NCBI GenBank assembly: GCA_021613375.1
Contig: CM038725.1
Span: forward strand, 9,215,089-9,279,088
DNA: 64,000 nt
Direction: 5' to 3'
Source: Megaleporinus macrocephalus
Taxonomy: Eukaryota; Chordata; Actinopteri; Characiformes; Anostomidae
Shown: positions 46,750 to 56,514 of the stretch, one piece after another
Layout of the letters: each line of letters opens with the position of its first letter
How positions within the stretch are numbered: position 1 is the stretch's first letter
Position numbers and translations under genes: made by a program
The notes under the pieces: model-generated
Databases searched by the model: none
Told to the model about the DNA's origin: nothing
What the model saw: only the letters and a program-made list of their open reading frames with translations

Positions 46750-47040
46750 AGAATAACATTAGAATTTCCTGTATGTGTGTGTTCACCCTTTTGTTTTCAT
46801 CTTCCTTTCTTTTCCGGTGACTTATTTACAGTTTTTCAAAGATATCTGCAGGGATACTTTTTTCTCAGGAACTGTTTGCATTCTCTGCATATCAGAAGCT
46901 GATAAATCCCAAACACATTCAGTGATGCTGAGCTCTGGACTCTGGGATGCCCAGTTCATTGTTCTGAAACCAGTAACAAGTTTCCTATATTCTTTGACAG
47001 CTGGTGCTCGGCCCTGGGTGTGGTGACCTTAGAGCCATGT
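46750..47040 (-). mobile_element. DNA transposon fragment, unclassified
   Basis: TGATGCTGAGCTCTGGACTC and GGGATGCCCAGTTCATTGTT resemble part of the element at 1552-1620 (GGCCTGGACTCTGACATGGT, CAGTCCATTGCTCTGAGACC). The ends are not visible. Confidence 0.45.
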
Positions 47041-47089
47041 GTACGTAATCCAGAGCATCCAAATGCTTTAACTATGTACTACTATATAC

Positions 47090-47525
47090 TACTATACTAC
47101 TATATACTACACTAGTCTTAGGCACCTAAAACTTTTATCTTAGCAATAATTATATTTTTACCAGTAAAAACACCAGATATCATTAGAACTGATATAAATA
47201 ATCATACATACAGTACAAAGTAACATGAATATGTTATTGTGAGAGAAGTAGATCATATCTTGAGCTCCAGTTTGAAGAACAAAGTGTAGTTCCAGATTTC
47301 TCCTGGACGCCCCAGACATTGTATGAATGTGTTCAGTTCCTTCAGCAGCAAATCTTGATTTAGCTTAATGAAGTACTGAGCAGTCAAAGCAGGTATTAGA
47401 TGAGAACTGATAATAATACTGGGTTGTTTATGGAAGGAGAAGCTTGGAAAGGGTTAAATAAACACACTGATGTATGTAAAAGCACTACTTACTGTATTAA
47501 TACTGTTTGAATATTTATAATACAA
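47090..47525 (-). mobile_element. Element family X, copy E
   Basis: The left end is truncated (TAGTCTTAGGCACCTAAAAC) and the CCTGGACGCCCCAGACATTG core is present. It is cut off after CTGTTTGAATATTTATAATA at the right. It lies in the 5' intron of the C2orf81-like gene. Confidence 0.8.
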
Positions 47526-47563
47526 CATAATATAATGCAATTGAATAAGACAATGAGTGCAAC

Positions 47564-47893
47564 TTAAAGGAGCAATATGTTTAATAGGTAACATCCCAAG
47601 ATTAACCACAATTTTCAACAGAATGTAAAGAAATAAAAGTTTTGATGGTGTATCAAATAGATACCTTCTGACCTGGCCTGTCCTGTCTCAAAGTAAGAGT
47701 GAACATTTGTGCTATTTTCCAACCATAGAGTAAAGGGATGAAGTTTGAATCTGATCTTACATAATTTCTTCTAATCTGGTAAGATCTGAAGGGGGAGGAA
47801 AGAGGGACTGCACATTTTCTAGTGATATGTCGCCTCCTGTAGTTTGGAATATGAATTCAACAGGTTGCATCGTTTTACAAATTGCTCCTTTAA
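47564..47893. mobile_element. MITE with TTAAAGGAGC termini, copy 2
   Basis: TTAAAGGAGCAATATGTTTA at the left and ACAAATTGCTCCTTTAA at the right; 330 bp. Same family as 7250-7497. It lies just upstream of the first coding exon of the C2orf81-like gene. Confidence 0.8.
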
Positions 47894-48058
47894 AGTAACC
47901 ACTACTTAATAGGAGTGTCGACAAATATTACAAAACTATATAGTCCACTGTAACACAGGAATAATTCCTACAGTCTTTTTAGAAGATGGTCCAGGACTGA
48001 AACATGGAAATCAGAGAACAAACTAAGTCAGTCTTTACTTTAATACCCCTTAGGAACC

Positions 48059-48617
48059 ATGTCACGTGCCACATATAAGAGTCGAGGTGATAGGGTACGG
48101 GCTACGTCTGCACAGCCCCCACCTCCCAATCAAAGTCCAGACACGACGGACCCCAATAATGGTCTCCTTACAGAGTCTGAGTGGCTGTCCATAACATCCC
48201 AGCAAGAAGGAGAGGACATTGTGGCTGACTTGTTGGGGGAACTTGTGAATAGCGTGTTGGAGAAGTGTTACGACTTGTACCTTAAAAAACAGGTAATCCA
48301 TCTCAGTTATAGTAGCCCTGTTCAGTTTAGCCTTCTGTGTTAAAGCCAGCTGAATACATTGTTCCTAATACATCAATGTCTTTACTAATGACCATTAATT
48401 CTAAACGTTCTCCTCCACACAGCTAGTGCCGTTCTCTGTGGCCTGGGCAAAGGATGCTATGGTTCACACGATAAACTGCCAATACTTAGTACGTGATGAA
48501 GGTGATGATGTGAACACTAGCTCAGACTTGCAGGAGGACAGAGAACCTCAACCGTCCATCATAGATTCCTGGGCTGAAGGCTGTGTGCCTGTTATCAGAA
48601 TCCCAGATTCCTCCCAG
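48059..48617 (+). CDS. C2orf81-like protein, N-terminal two coding exons
   Basis: Exons 48059-48292 (78 codons) and 48423-48617 (65 codons) are both phase 0 with GT-AG borders and join into 143 residues. The product matches the N-terminus of human C2orf81 as I recall it: LTESEWLSITSQQEGEDIV (human SEAEWMALTALEEGEDVV), a helical segment ending in YLKKQLVPFSVAWAKDAM (human YLTQQCIPFTISQAREAM), LVRDEGDD, and DSWAEGCVPVI (human DSWAQGSVPVL). No signal peptide or membrane segment. The human protein is about 600 aa, with most of it in a long last exon; no counterpart was found before the next gene. Reading on past 48617 gives V-T-T-stop. The gene is therefore partial in this window, whether truncated, decayed or with unrecognised exons. 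It is head to head with wdr54, as in human. Its function is poorly known. Confidence 0.85.
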
Positions 48618-48764
48618 GTAACCACGTAGCCCACACTGATTTTCCAGATCATGGATTTGGCCCACACATATATTTCTTTGGTAGCCACTGTCAAACATTT
48701 CCATTCAACCTAACAGAAAACAGTAGCCACCTGTCCTCCTGTCTTGATGGTGGTCCTTTTTTTG

Positions 48765-49250
48765 GTATACACTACTGTGCAAAAGTCTTAGGCACCTAAG
48801 CTGATTGTTTTAAAGCCTTTATCTTATCAATACCTGTACTTTCACCAGTAAGAGCACCAGATATCATTAGAACAGATGTAAATAATCATAAATACAATAC
48901 AAAGTAGCATAAATATCTTATTGTGAGAGAAGTAGATCTTATCTTGAGCTCCAGTTCGAAGAACAAAGTGTAGTTCCAGATTTCTCCTGGACGCCCCAGA
49001 CATTGTATGAATGTATTCAATTCCTTCAGCAGCAATCTTGATTTAGCTTAATGAAGTACTGAGCAGTTAAAGCAGGTATTAGATGAGAACTGTTAATGAT
49101 ACTGGGTACTATTCACAATATTAGTACTATTGATACTAGTATTTTTTAAATAAAGTGTTTTGCTGAGGTTTATAAAAGCTGCCAGTCTGAAAATTCTTTT
49201 TTTTACATATAATAATGTCCCCAGGTGCCTCAAACGTTTGCACAGTACTC
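48765..49250 (-). mobile_element. Element family X, copy F, best-preserved ends
   Basis: The left end is CTACTGTGCAAAAGTCTTAG (GCACCT follows) and the right end GCCTCAAACGTTTGCACAGT; they are imperfect inverted repeats of about 28 bp. It has the usual TTAATGAAGTACTGAGCAGT and CCTGGACGCCCCAGACATTG blocks. It lies just downstream of the last recognised C2orf81-like exon. Confidence 0.85.
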
Positions 49251-49252
49251 TA

Positions 49253-50490
49253 CACCGATCAGCTATAACATTAAAACCACCCCCTTGTATCTAAACACAT
49301 TGTTCATTATATCAGCTCAATTTACAATACGGGTCCACTTTGTGGTTCTACATTTACAGACTGTAGTCCATCTGTTTCTCTGTATACTTTGCTAGCCCCC
49401 TTTTCACCCTCTTCAATGATTAGGATACCTAAAGGACCACCACAGAGCAGGTATTATTAGGGTGGTGGGTCATTCTCAGCACTGCAGTGACACTGACATG
49501 GTGGTGGTGGCGTGTTAGTGTGTGTTGTGTTTATGGGAGTGGTTCAGACACAGCAGTGCTGCTGGAGTTTATAAAACACTGTGTCCACTCTATTAGACAC
49601 TCCTACCTTGTTGGTCCATTGTGTAGATGTAATGTCAGAGATGATAACTCATCTGTTGCTGCACAGTTTGTATTCCTCTAGTCCAGGGGTGTTTAATTAG
49701 AATTCAGTAAGGTCCAGTTATAGGAGATTTCCTCAGGCCAAGGTACGGACCCTCATCATTTAGTGCCATATTCTGTATATTTAAGTTACCTAGTATATTT
49801 CAGTATATTTACTGTTTAAATGCTGAACTGAATGAACTATTTATAAAGCTCCAATTTGTTTTCCTTACTCTAAGTAAAAACAAGGGCTTTAAAAAAAAGA
49901 GCATCTTAAAGTGTTTATTTATAAAAACAGTAAATAAAAACAAATGGACATGTTGGTTGTACAGAGCGGTATTCTCCAAAACTAGAGGAGCAGGTCCATT
50001 CCAGAACCATTCCTGTTAAACACTCAGTTTTCATTGTGGGCTTTTCACGCCGCACACCCCAATGTGCACAGATGGCTGAGGAGCCTCACGCGATTATTAG
50101 TGACCCCTGCTCTAGTCGTTCATCAGTGTTCACAGGACGCTGCCCACAGGACACTGTTGGTTGGATCTTGCTAGTTGGTGGACTGTTCTCAGTCCAGCAA
50201 TCACTCAGAGGTGTCTGATCCACTCACACCAGCGCAACACACACCATCACCAAGTCAGTGTCACTGCAGTGCTGAGAATGATCCACCTCCCTAATAGTAC
50301 CCGCTCTGTGGTGGTCCTGTGATGGTCCTGATCATTAAAGAACAGGGTAAAAGGGGACAAACAATGTGTGTGAATCAGATGAACTACAGTCTGTAGGTGT
50401 AGAACTGCAAAGTGCTCCTATATTGTCAACTGATAAAATGAACGATGTGTGTAGATATAAGGATGTGGTTTTAATGTTATGGCTGATATA
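49253..50490. mobile_element. GATCAGCC-ended inverted-repeat element with hAT insertion
   Basis: The left end CACCGATCAGCTATAACATT is mirrored by the right end GGTTTTAATGTTATGGCTGA. Matching inner blocks (GTCATTCTCAGCACTGCAGT and CACTGCAGTGCTGAGAATGA) lie on opposite arms, so the element is a long imperfect palindrome. A hAT element (49684-50109) interrupts it. No transposase is present. Confidence 0.85.
49684..50109. mobile_element. Non-autonomous hAT element with 8-bp target duplication
   Basis: CTCTAGTC occurs directly at both edges (49676-49683 and 50110-50117). The ends are CAGGGGTGTTTAATTAG and CTATTAG-like TTATTAGTGACCCCTG. 426 bp and non-coding. Same family as 9460-11596 and 52574-53184. 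Confidence 0.92.
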
Positions 50491-51280
50491 CACATATATA
50501 CACGCATTCAAACATATGTGTATACATACATACACACATTATAGCCTGCACTGCCATCGTCTTTTTGTTTTTGTTAACTCATTTGTGGGCATGTTTCGCA
50601 GTATTCCCAGTTGCAGCTTCATAATAACACAACAAATCTGTTATTATTCGAGCAGGAAGTAGGTGGACGGGGGCTGACTTCAGAGATCCTCCACAAAGCA
50701 GAAGGTGCCTCACCGAGAACGATGCTGCAGAACATCAGATTTTAGTGAAATGCATCATTAGAAGGTTGTCAACACAGACTAATGTGTTCTTAAGGAATGC
50801 TAACCAAGTTGGTATGCAGTTCGGCCCATGAGAACATTAACATTCAAACAAAAGACCAGATCGACAAGAAACGTGGAAGTTGGGCCTGGGCTTATTTAGC
50901 ACTCAGATGAGTGCAGTTCACTCCACTGACTACATGTGTATATACAAAAAATGCTGGTTTATTTGCAGTCTTTTAAAAGATGCCTATTGTGGTTCTGTGA
51001 GCATAAGAAACAAGGCCTGCTAAAACTGTGAAGAGACTTTTTATAGAATGAATGAGTAGCTTGTTGTAAGGTTGTTTGCATTTCAGGTTGTAAACTGTTT
51101 TTTGATAATTACACAGGCACAGTATTAACTGTCCCACCCCGTATACTTGCATCAGTTTATTTCACCACCATCAACAACAGCAGAACTAATTATCCAAATA
51201 GTACCAGCTCCTGTTGGAATCATCACATGCTATCATCTACTTTCGTGAGCTGGACTGAAGCAGGACGTTTCACAGTTTAA
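50491..51280. other. Spacer with no supported exon
   Basis: This would be a natural place for more C2orf81-like exons. I see only a weak candidate (50656-50745) without family resemblance. Confidence 0.45.
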
Positions 51281-51390
51281 AGTTTTTACTCTTTAAGCTG
51301 TCGGTGTGTTGTGTGAGGGCGTGCCAAGTTTGCTGGTAGGCGGTCAATAAGGAGTGTGTTACAAGATGACATCAGCTGTGGAAGAGAGTT
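51281..51390 (+). repeat. Dispersed block shared with 20141-20245
   Basis: GTGCCAAGTTTGCTGGTAGG and TGTTACAAGATGACATCAGC parallel the earlier block. No termini are seen. Confidence 0.5.
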
Positions 51391-51529
51391 TCTCTCTACG
51401 TATCATTGGACCAGAGTACAAGAAGGTGCTTGCTTTGGAGAAAACTCCAGGCCTTATATTCTCTAGCTTTTCCTGTTTATCCTCTTAAACAAATATTATA
51501 CACATTAAATATCTAAAATATATAGAAGT

Positions 51530-51775
51530 ATATCGTCGCTGTCCAAAGAAAAAAATTCATCTCCATTTTTATTTTTTTTAGCATTTGAACACGACAGCTG
51601 CCTTTTACACTGTGTGAGAATTTCATATTAAATAGACCAATAGAAATGCTCAAAAATAGCTTGGAAAATATTCTGGTTCCATTCACTTACATTGAAAGTA
51701 AAGACAGTTTTTAGCCTCTCCTGTTTGTGATTTTCAAGATACTTGTTTTTCTTTGGACAGCAACCATACACATTT
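51530..51775 (+). mobile_element. Palindromic MITE (GCTGTCCAAAG family), full copy
   Basis: TATCGTCGCTGTCCAAAGAA at the left and TTTTTCTTTGGACAGCAACC at the right form inverted repeats with AAGTATCTTGAAAA-type continuation. This is one of the clearest copies. Confidence 0.88.
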
Positions 51776-51824
51776 AAGTATGTTTCATTTTGTTTAGTCT
51801 CATCTTACACAAAAAAGTCTATAT

Positions 51825-52375
51825 CTATCTATTTCTCTATCATTTGAGCACAGCAACTGTCATTAGCATTGTGTGATAGTTTCATCAGAAATGGACCAAC
51901 AGAAATGCTTTAAAACTGCTGGAAATCAAATCTATTTATATTAGAAATAAAGAACATCCTCGTCATCTCCTGCAAAGTTGATATTCTGGAAATTAGTTTA
52001 CTTATAGATACTGTGATGGTCAGGCTGGCGGCTGGAGCAGACGAGAGAGAGTGGCTTTTAAATAAACTATACTTTTATTAAACAAACAGAAACGAAAGTC
52101 AAACAGACAGAATACAAAGACAGAGTTACCACCACCACAACAATGACCGACCAAACACTGACAGCAAACAGAGGGTATATATAACACGGGTTAACGAGCG
52201 GGAACAGGTGACGGGTGAGACACAGGTGAGCAAGGCGGGGCAAGGGCGGAGACACATGAGCACATGTCAACACGAGAAACGTAAACAAAGACCATGCGGA
52301 CTTGACAGGACGTAAACAGACAGACAAGGACGGGCAGGGCGTGACAGTAACGATATGCTGCTTCTAGAATTCTGT
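51825..52375 (+). mobile_element. Diverged palindromic MITE interrupted by a solo LTR
   Basis: The family blocks CATTGTGTGATAGTTTCATC, GGACCAACAGAAATGCTTTA and TCTCCTGCAAAGTTGATATT precede the insertion at 52012. The family would normally finish shortly after that point, so the LTR has separated its right end. Confidence 0.65.
52012..52346 (-). mobile_element. Solo LTR of an LTR retrotransposon
   Basis: Read on the minus strand it begins TGTCACGCCCTGCC and ends CATCACA (TG...CA). A TATATATA box (about 52173-52181) lies upstream of an AATAAA signal (complement at 52074-52079), in the order expected for U3-R-U5. The flanks GATAC and GTAAC may be a mutated 5-bp target duplication. There is no internal gag/pol sequence nearby, so this is a recombined single LTR. 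The superfamily is not certain (Gypsy-like LTRs in fish look similar). Confidence 0.75.
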
Positions 52376-52573
52376 GGTCCATTTACTGAACATCGATAAC
52401 CAGCTTGTTTATTCTCTGTAATTATGAGCTACAGGTTTCTACATGTGTAGTTGATGAGTTTCTACTTATCATTTCAATCAGAGCAAGTTTCTTCAAAAAT
52501 CAGGAAAAACTTCCAGAAAACGATTCAAATAGAACCAGCTCATGTTGGAATCATCACATGCTTTGGTTTATGC

Positions 52574-53184
52574 CAGGGGTCACTAATAGGCAGTCCAATT
52601 CTGGACCCAGACGTTGTCCAATGTGGACCCAAACCGATAAACTACTGAGAATGATTTCATTTTGACTGAGTTTATTTTAAGCGGTATACGGGCTGAACAG
52701 CACAGTGAAACAGACCAATCGCAGCCAATCAGATCTGTGCACATTGAGGCACAGGCGAGATATGAAGTGAGGAGCAGCAGCTGGAGACTAAAGCAAGTCA
52801 GAAAGAATAACGAGCTCTAAAAACTGAAAAGTGAACAGTGAAAACTGACTGTTTAACAGGAACGGCTCTGGAATGGACCTGCTCGTCTAGTTTTAGAGAA
52901 TACTGCTCTGTAAAACCAACAGGTCCAAAAATTATTTGGAGCTTTACAAATAATTCATTCAGTTCAGCATTTCAACAGTAAATATACTGAATTATACTGA
53001 ATGGTATTTGTAATAAGTTTGTCTTTCAAGTAGCTGATGGTATAAGATGCTGATACTAGGTAACTTAAATATACAGAATATGGCACTGAATCATAACACA
53101 AGTTAGAAATGAAGACGGTCCAGATCTTGGCCTGAGGAAATCTCCTCTAACTGGACTGTACCGAATTTTAATTAAATACCCCTG
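52574..53184. mobile_element. Non-autonomous hAT element with 8-bp target duplication
   Basis: GTTTATGC lies at both borders (52566-52573 and 53185-53192). The ends are CAGGGGTCACTAATAGG and TTTTAATTAAATACCCCTG. 611 bp, inverse orientation to 49684-50109, and longer because it keeps an internal block (GCCAATCAGATCTGTGCACA and neighbours). No transposase. Confidence 0.93.
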
Positions 53185-53209
53185 GTTTATGCTGTGAAGC
53201 TGTTTACAC

Positions 53210-53355
53210 TTTACATTATTATGTGATTTCATGAAGGGAATGCTCCAAAATCAATCTGGTTCCATTGACTCACATTAAAAGTAAAGACAGTTTTTGTCCT
53301 CTCCTGTAAAGTTGATATTTTAGAGAGACTTGTTTATCATTGGATAGTGACCATA
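53210..53355 (+). mobile_element. Palindromic MITE fragment (GCTGTCCAAAG family)
   Basis: AATCAATCTGGTTCCATTGA, CTCCTGTAAAGTTGATATTT and TTATCATTGGATAGTGACCA mark the right half of the family. The left terminus is lost. Confidence 0.6.
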
Positions 53356-53367
53356 CATATGTGTATG

Positions 53368-53369
53368 TA

Positions 53370-53437
<68 letters not shown>
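53368..53437. repeat. (GT)n/(AT)n microsatellite
   Basis: A short TGTG run passes into about 55 bp of AT dinucleotides. Confidence 0.95.
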
Positions 53438-53439
<2 letters not shown>

Positions 53440-53944
53440 TCATCAGTGTGCATTATATATATACTGTTTGCCATTCTCAGTCATTTTCTTGTCACCAGAA
53501 AGCCCGCTTGACTGAGTAAAACAGGCCCTCATTTCCAAAACGCATCATAACACAAAGAACACAGAACCTTTGAAGTGAGAATCACTTTGAACACAACTTG
53601 AAAGCCCCTCTCACTTTTGGGGGCATCTAGGACGCACATAAAGAGTCTTTGTGTGTGAAGGTACAGTATACTGGCTAACAGCATCTGATCATCTGCTTAG
53701 AGCTCTTTTAGGCATGTCCTTAAATATGTTCACTGTTGTGCGAGCTGAGATCAGATCTTACTTTGACTTTTATGTTACATGACATACACTTCACACTTTA
53801 TTAAAAAAAACTAATGTAACAGCAATAAAACAATCACAGTAGGACCTCTGGCTGAGAAACGCGTCACCCACATCTTTAAAATATCTTTAGAGTTTAGAAC
53901 TATGTGCACACAGTGGAATAAACCAATCCATACACACACACATA
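53438..53944. other. No recognisable gene
   Basis: Unique-looking AT-rich spacer upstream of the lectin-like gene. No exon with family resemblance to C2orf81 was found. Confidence 0.5.
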
Positions 53945-54012
53945 TACAGTCGTGGCCAAAAGTTTAAGAATGGCATGTTTTGGTTTGCTGCCTCAGTTTG
54001 TTTAGAACCTAT
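53945..54012 (+). mobile_element. Tc1-like terminal fragment
   Basis: ACAGTCGTGGCCAAAAGTTT (AAGAATG follows) is the typical outer end of a Tc1-like element. The rest of the element is not present. Confidence 0.65.
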
Positions 54013-54164
54013 TGTCAGATGTTTGTATGGTATAATAAAGTACAATTATAAACATCCCATACCTCTGTTAACTTTTAACGTTAATTAAAAGTTAATTTTA
54101 CTTTTAATGTTAACTTTTAATGTTATAAGCATCCCATAACCTTTTATTGACAAATACATCCAGA

Positions 54165-54245
54165 ACTACAAAGTGCTCCTATATGGTCAGTGGAGCTGAT
54201 AAAAGAGTGTAGATCCAAGAAGAAAGTTTAAATGTTATGGCAGAT
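54165..54245. mobile_element. GATCAGCC-family terminal fragment
   Basis: ACTACAAAGTGCTCCTATAT and GTCAGTGGAGCTGATAAAAG followed by TTTAAATGTTATGGC are the family's right terminus. Confidence 0.65.
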
Positions 54246-54494
54246 TTATTTCAGTTTGATGTTCTGGGGAAAGCTTTGAACCACTGTCTGTTCATTACTG
54301 CAGCACTCTAAGCAGCTCTGTTGTTGGACGTGCTGGCATGTTGTTATTGTTGTTATTGTTGTTGTGGCCTATAGGCGGCGCTCTGGTGTCCCTACTGTTC
54401 CGAAGTGCAGCGTTACTGACTGTCCAGCTTCGGATATTTATTAGTTCTGAATTCAGCCGGAGTGGGTTTACAGTTTGATCACTTAACAGTTCAT

Positions 54495-55178
54495 CATTTA
54501 AGGGGGAACGGGGAATTGCAATAAGAAGCCTGAGGCGCTGGAATGTAAGTACTGCACCGTTTAAGGTGGAACGTGGAATTAGAAAAAGAAGCATGGGGCA
54601 CCATAGTGTAACTGCAGCCCCATTTAAGGTGGAAGGCACCAGAATGTAACTGCTGCTCCATTTAAGGTGGAACGTGGAATTAGAAAAAAAGCTTGAGTGC
54701 TGGAAACTACTGCACCATTTAAGGTGGAACGTGGAATATGAATAAAAATGTAACTGCTGCACCATTTAAGGTGGAACGTGGAATTAGAAAAAAAGCTTGA
54801 GTGCTGGAAAGTAACGACTGCGCCATTTAAGGTGGAACGTGAAATAATAATGTAACTACTGCACCATTTAAGGTGGAACGTGGAATAAGAATGTAACTCC
54901 TGCACAATTTAAGGTGGAAGGTGGAATTTAAACAAGAGGCCTAAGGCACCAGAATGTAACTGCTGCCCCGTTTAAGGTGGAACGTGGAATTAGAAAAAAA
55001 GCTCGAGTGCTGGAAAGTAACTACTGCACCATTTAAGGTGGAAGGTGGAATTAGATTTAGAAGCCTGAGGCGCTGGATTGTAACTACTGCACCATTTTAA
55101 GGTGGAACGTGGAATAAGAATAAAAATGTAACTGCTGCACCATTTAAGGTGGAACGTGGAATTAGAGTACGAAGCTAA
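54495..55178 (-). repeat. Array of the TTCCACCTTAAAT unit (reverse orientation)
   Basis: About a dozen copies of CATTTAAGGTGGAACGTGGA separated by variable AT-rich and GAGTGCTGGAAAGTAACTAC-like spacers. Unit length ranges from about 35 to 75 bp, so it is much less uniform than the array at 1-1490, though the core is the same. It ends about 360 bp before the start codon of the lectin-like gene. The (STFHLKWCSS)-type open frames on the minus strand come from the repeat. Confidence 0.9.
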
Positions 55179-55188
55179 CTTCAGACAC

Positions 55189-55538
55189 GTCTTTTTCAGG
55201 TTTACGCTCAATAACAGGTCCAATCCACCCCCTCTCTCTCTCTGCTCCACGCTGAAAAGTACTTTACTGCCACCTATTATCTCTTCTTAATTAGTATTCT
55301 CTACTTACTCGATCCGCATTTTTACTTGCCACCAGCCATAAATCGCCCATCTTCCTCTAAGCGGGGCTGTTTTTGTGTTTGTGTGTGAGCTCAAGTGGTG
55401 GTGCAGACACTGTTTCACTACTAACAAGGCGCCGAATTCGGTGACTGCAGCTGCCTGAACCCCGACATCAGATCCGAGGACTCTTCCGAGAGAGTGACCG
55501 GAGCAGCGGCCCGACTGACCGTCCTCACCGCCGCCGTC
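55189..55538 (+). promoter_or_regulatory. Promoter and leader region of the lectin-like gene
   Basis: Sequence composition becomes GC-rich from about 55420 and the ATG at 55539 has a usable context (GTCATGG). No TATA box is obvious; a CCAAT occurs near 55222. Exact start site not determined. Confidence 0.4.
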
Positions 55539-56446
55539 ATGGAAGCAGGAGAGTGGAGGAGAGTCTGCACTCTGACCCTCGCTGCACTTTTACTTCAAGG
55601 TAAATAAAACATTCAGAAACGTTAATAAACGTTTACAATCCGCAAAATGTGTGGACAAACTCATAAACTCCACCTGCACCGAGTTCTGAGGAGGTCAGTA
55701 GAAGCACGACGAGCTAGTGAGGTTTACAGTCAGCACAGATATGGGTGGATTGTTTGTCAACACAGGAAAATCGCGATACAGTGTACTGTCGCGATATTTG
55801 GGGTGGCAATATTCTATTGATACCTGCTTGAACAAGTGTTTTATTATATAAATGTAAAGTTTTTATGAGTGTTAATCAGTCTCTCTGCTTGTCAGCCCCA
55901 TTTTACTGCATGAAAGAAAAGACTAAAGTGAGACGAACAGACTGAACTTTATTCCATTATGTAAAACAGAAAACCTGAAAAAGTTTTCCAGTGGGGACAA
56001 AATTTGCATATATTGCACCGCAGTAATATCATATCATGACTTAAATCTAATGCCACTCATTCGGAATAGCTAGCCTTATAGTTTTTACTTAGTAAGTGCT
56101 TGTTTGGACAGTTTTTCCTTTATCATTATTAGTATTTTTTCCCTTTAATCATTATAATTATTATTATTATTAGTTGTAGTAACATTTATCCGTTTTTATT
56201 TAGTACAGCTCTTCAGTATATGCAATATTATTATCAAAAAAACTAGTGACTCGGTATCAATTCTCAAAGCAACAGAAAGTGAATTTAGAGTTTAATAGTG
56301 AGATTTGTGGCAGCAAGTGGATCACTTTGTGTTGTGTTTAAACCCCTCACCAATAGATGGCAGTGTTCAGCCATTAGACTCTATAACTTCAATGTAAACA
56401 AGTTGTAGTGTAAGCTGAGTAGTTATTGCCTGTTTCAAAGACATTC

Positions 56447-56514
<68 letters not shown>

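Noticed and set aside
50656..50745. Possible terminal exon of the C2orf81-like gene (phase 0, 29 codons and stop)
   Set aside because: The frame fits, but the acceptor has a weak pyrimidine tract and the peptide shows no resemblance to the family.
54295..55250. Minus-strand open frames with repeated STFHLKW
   Set aside because: They are translations of the TTCCACCTTAAAT array.
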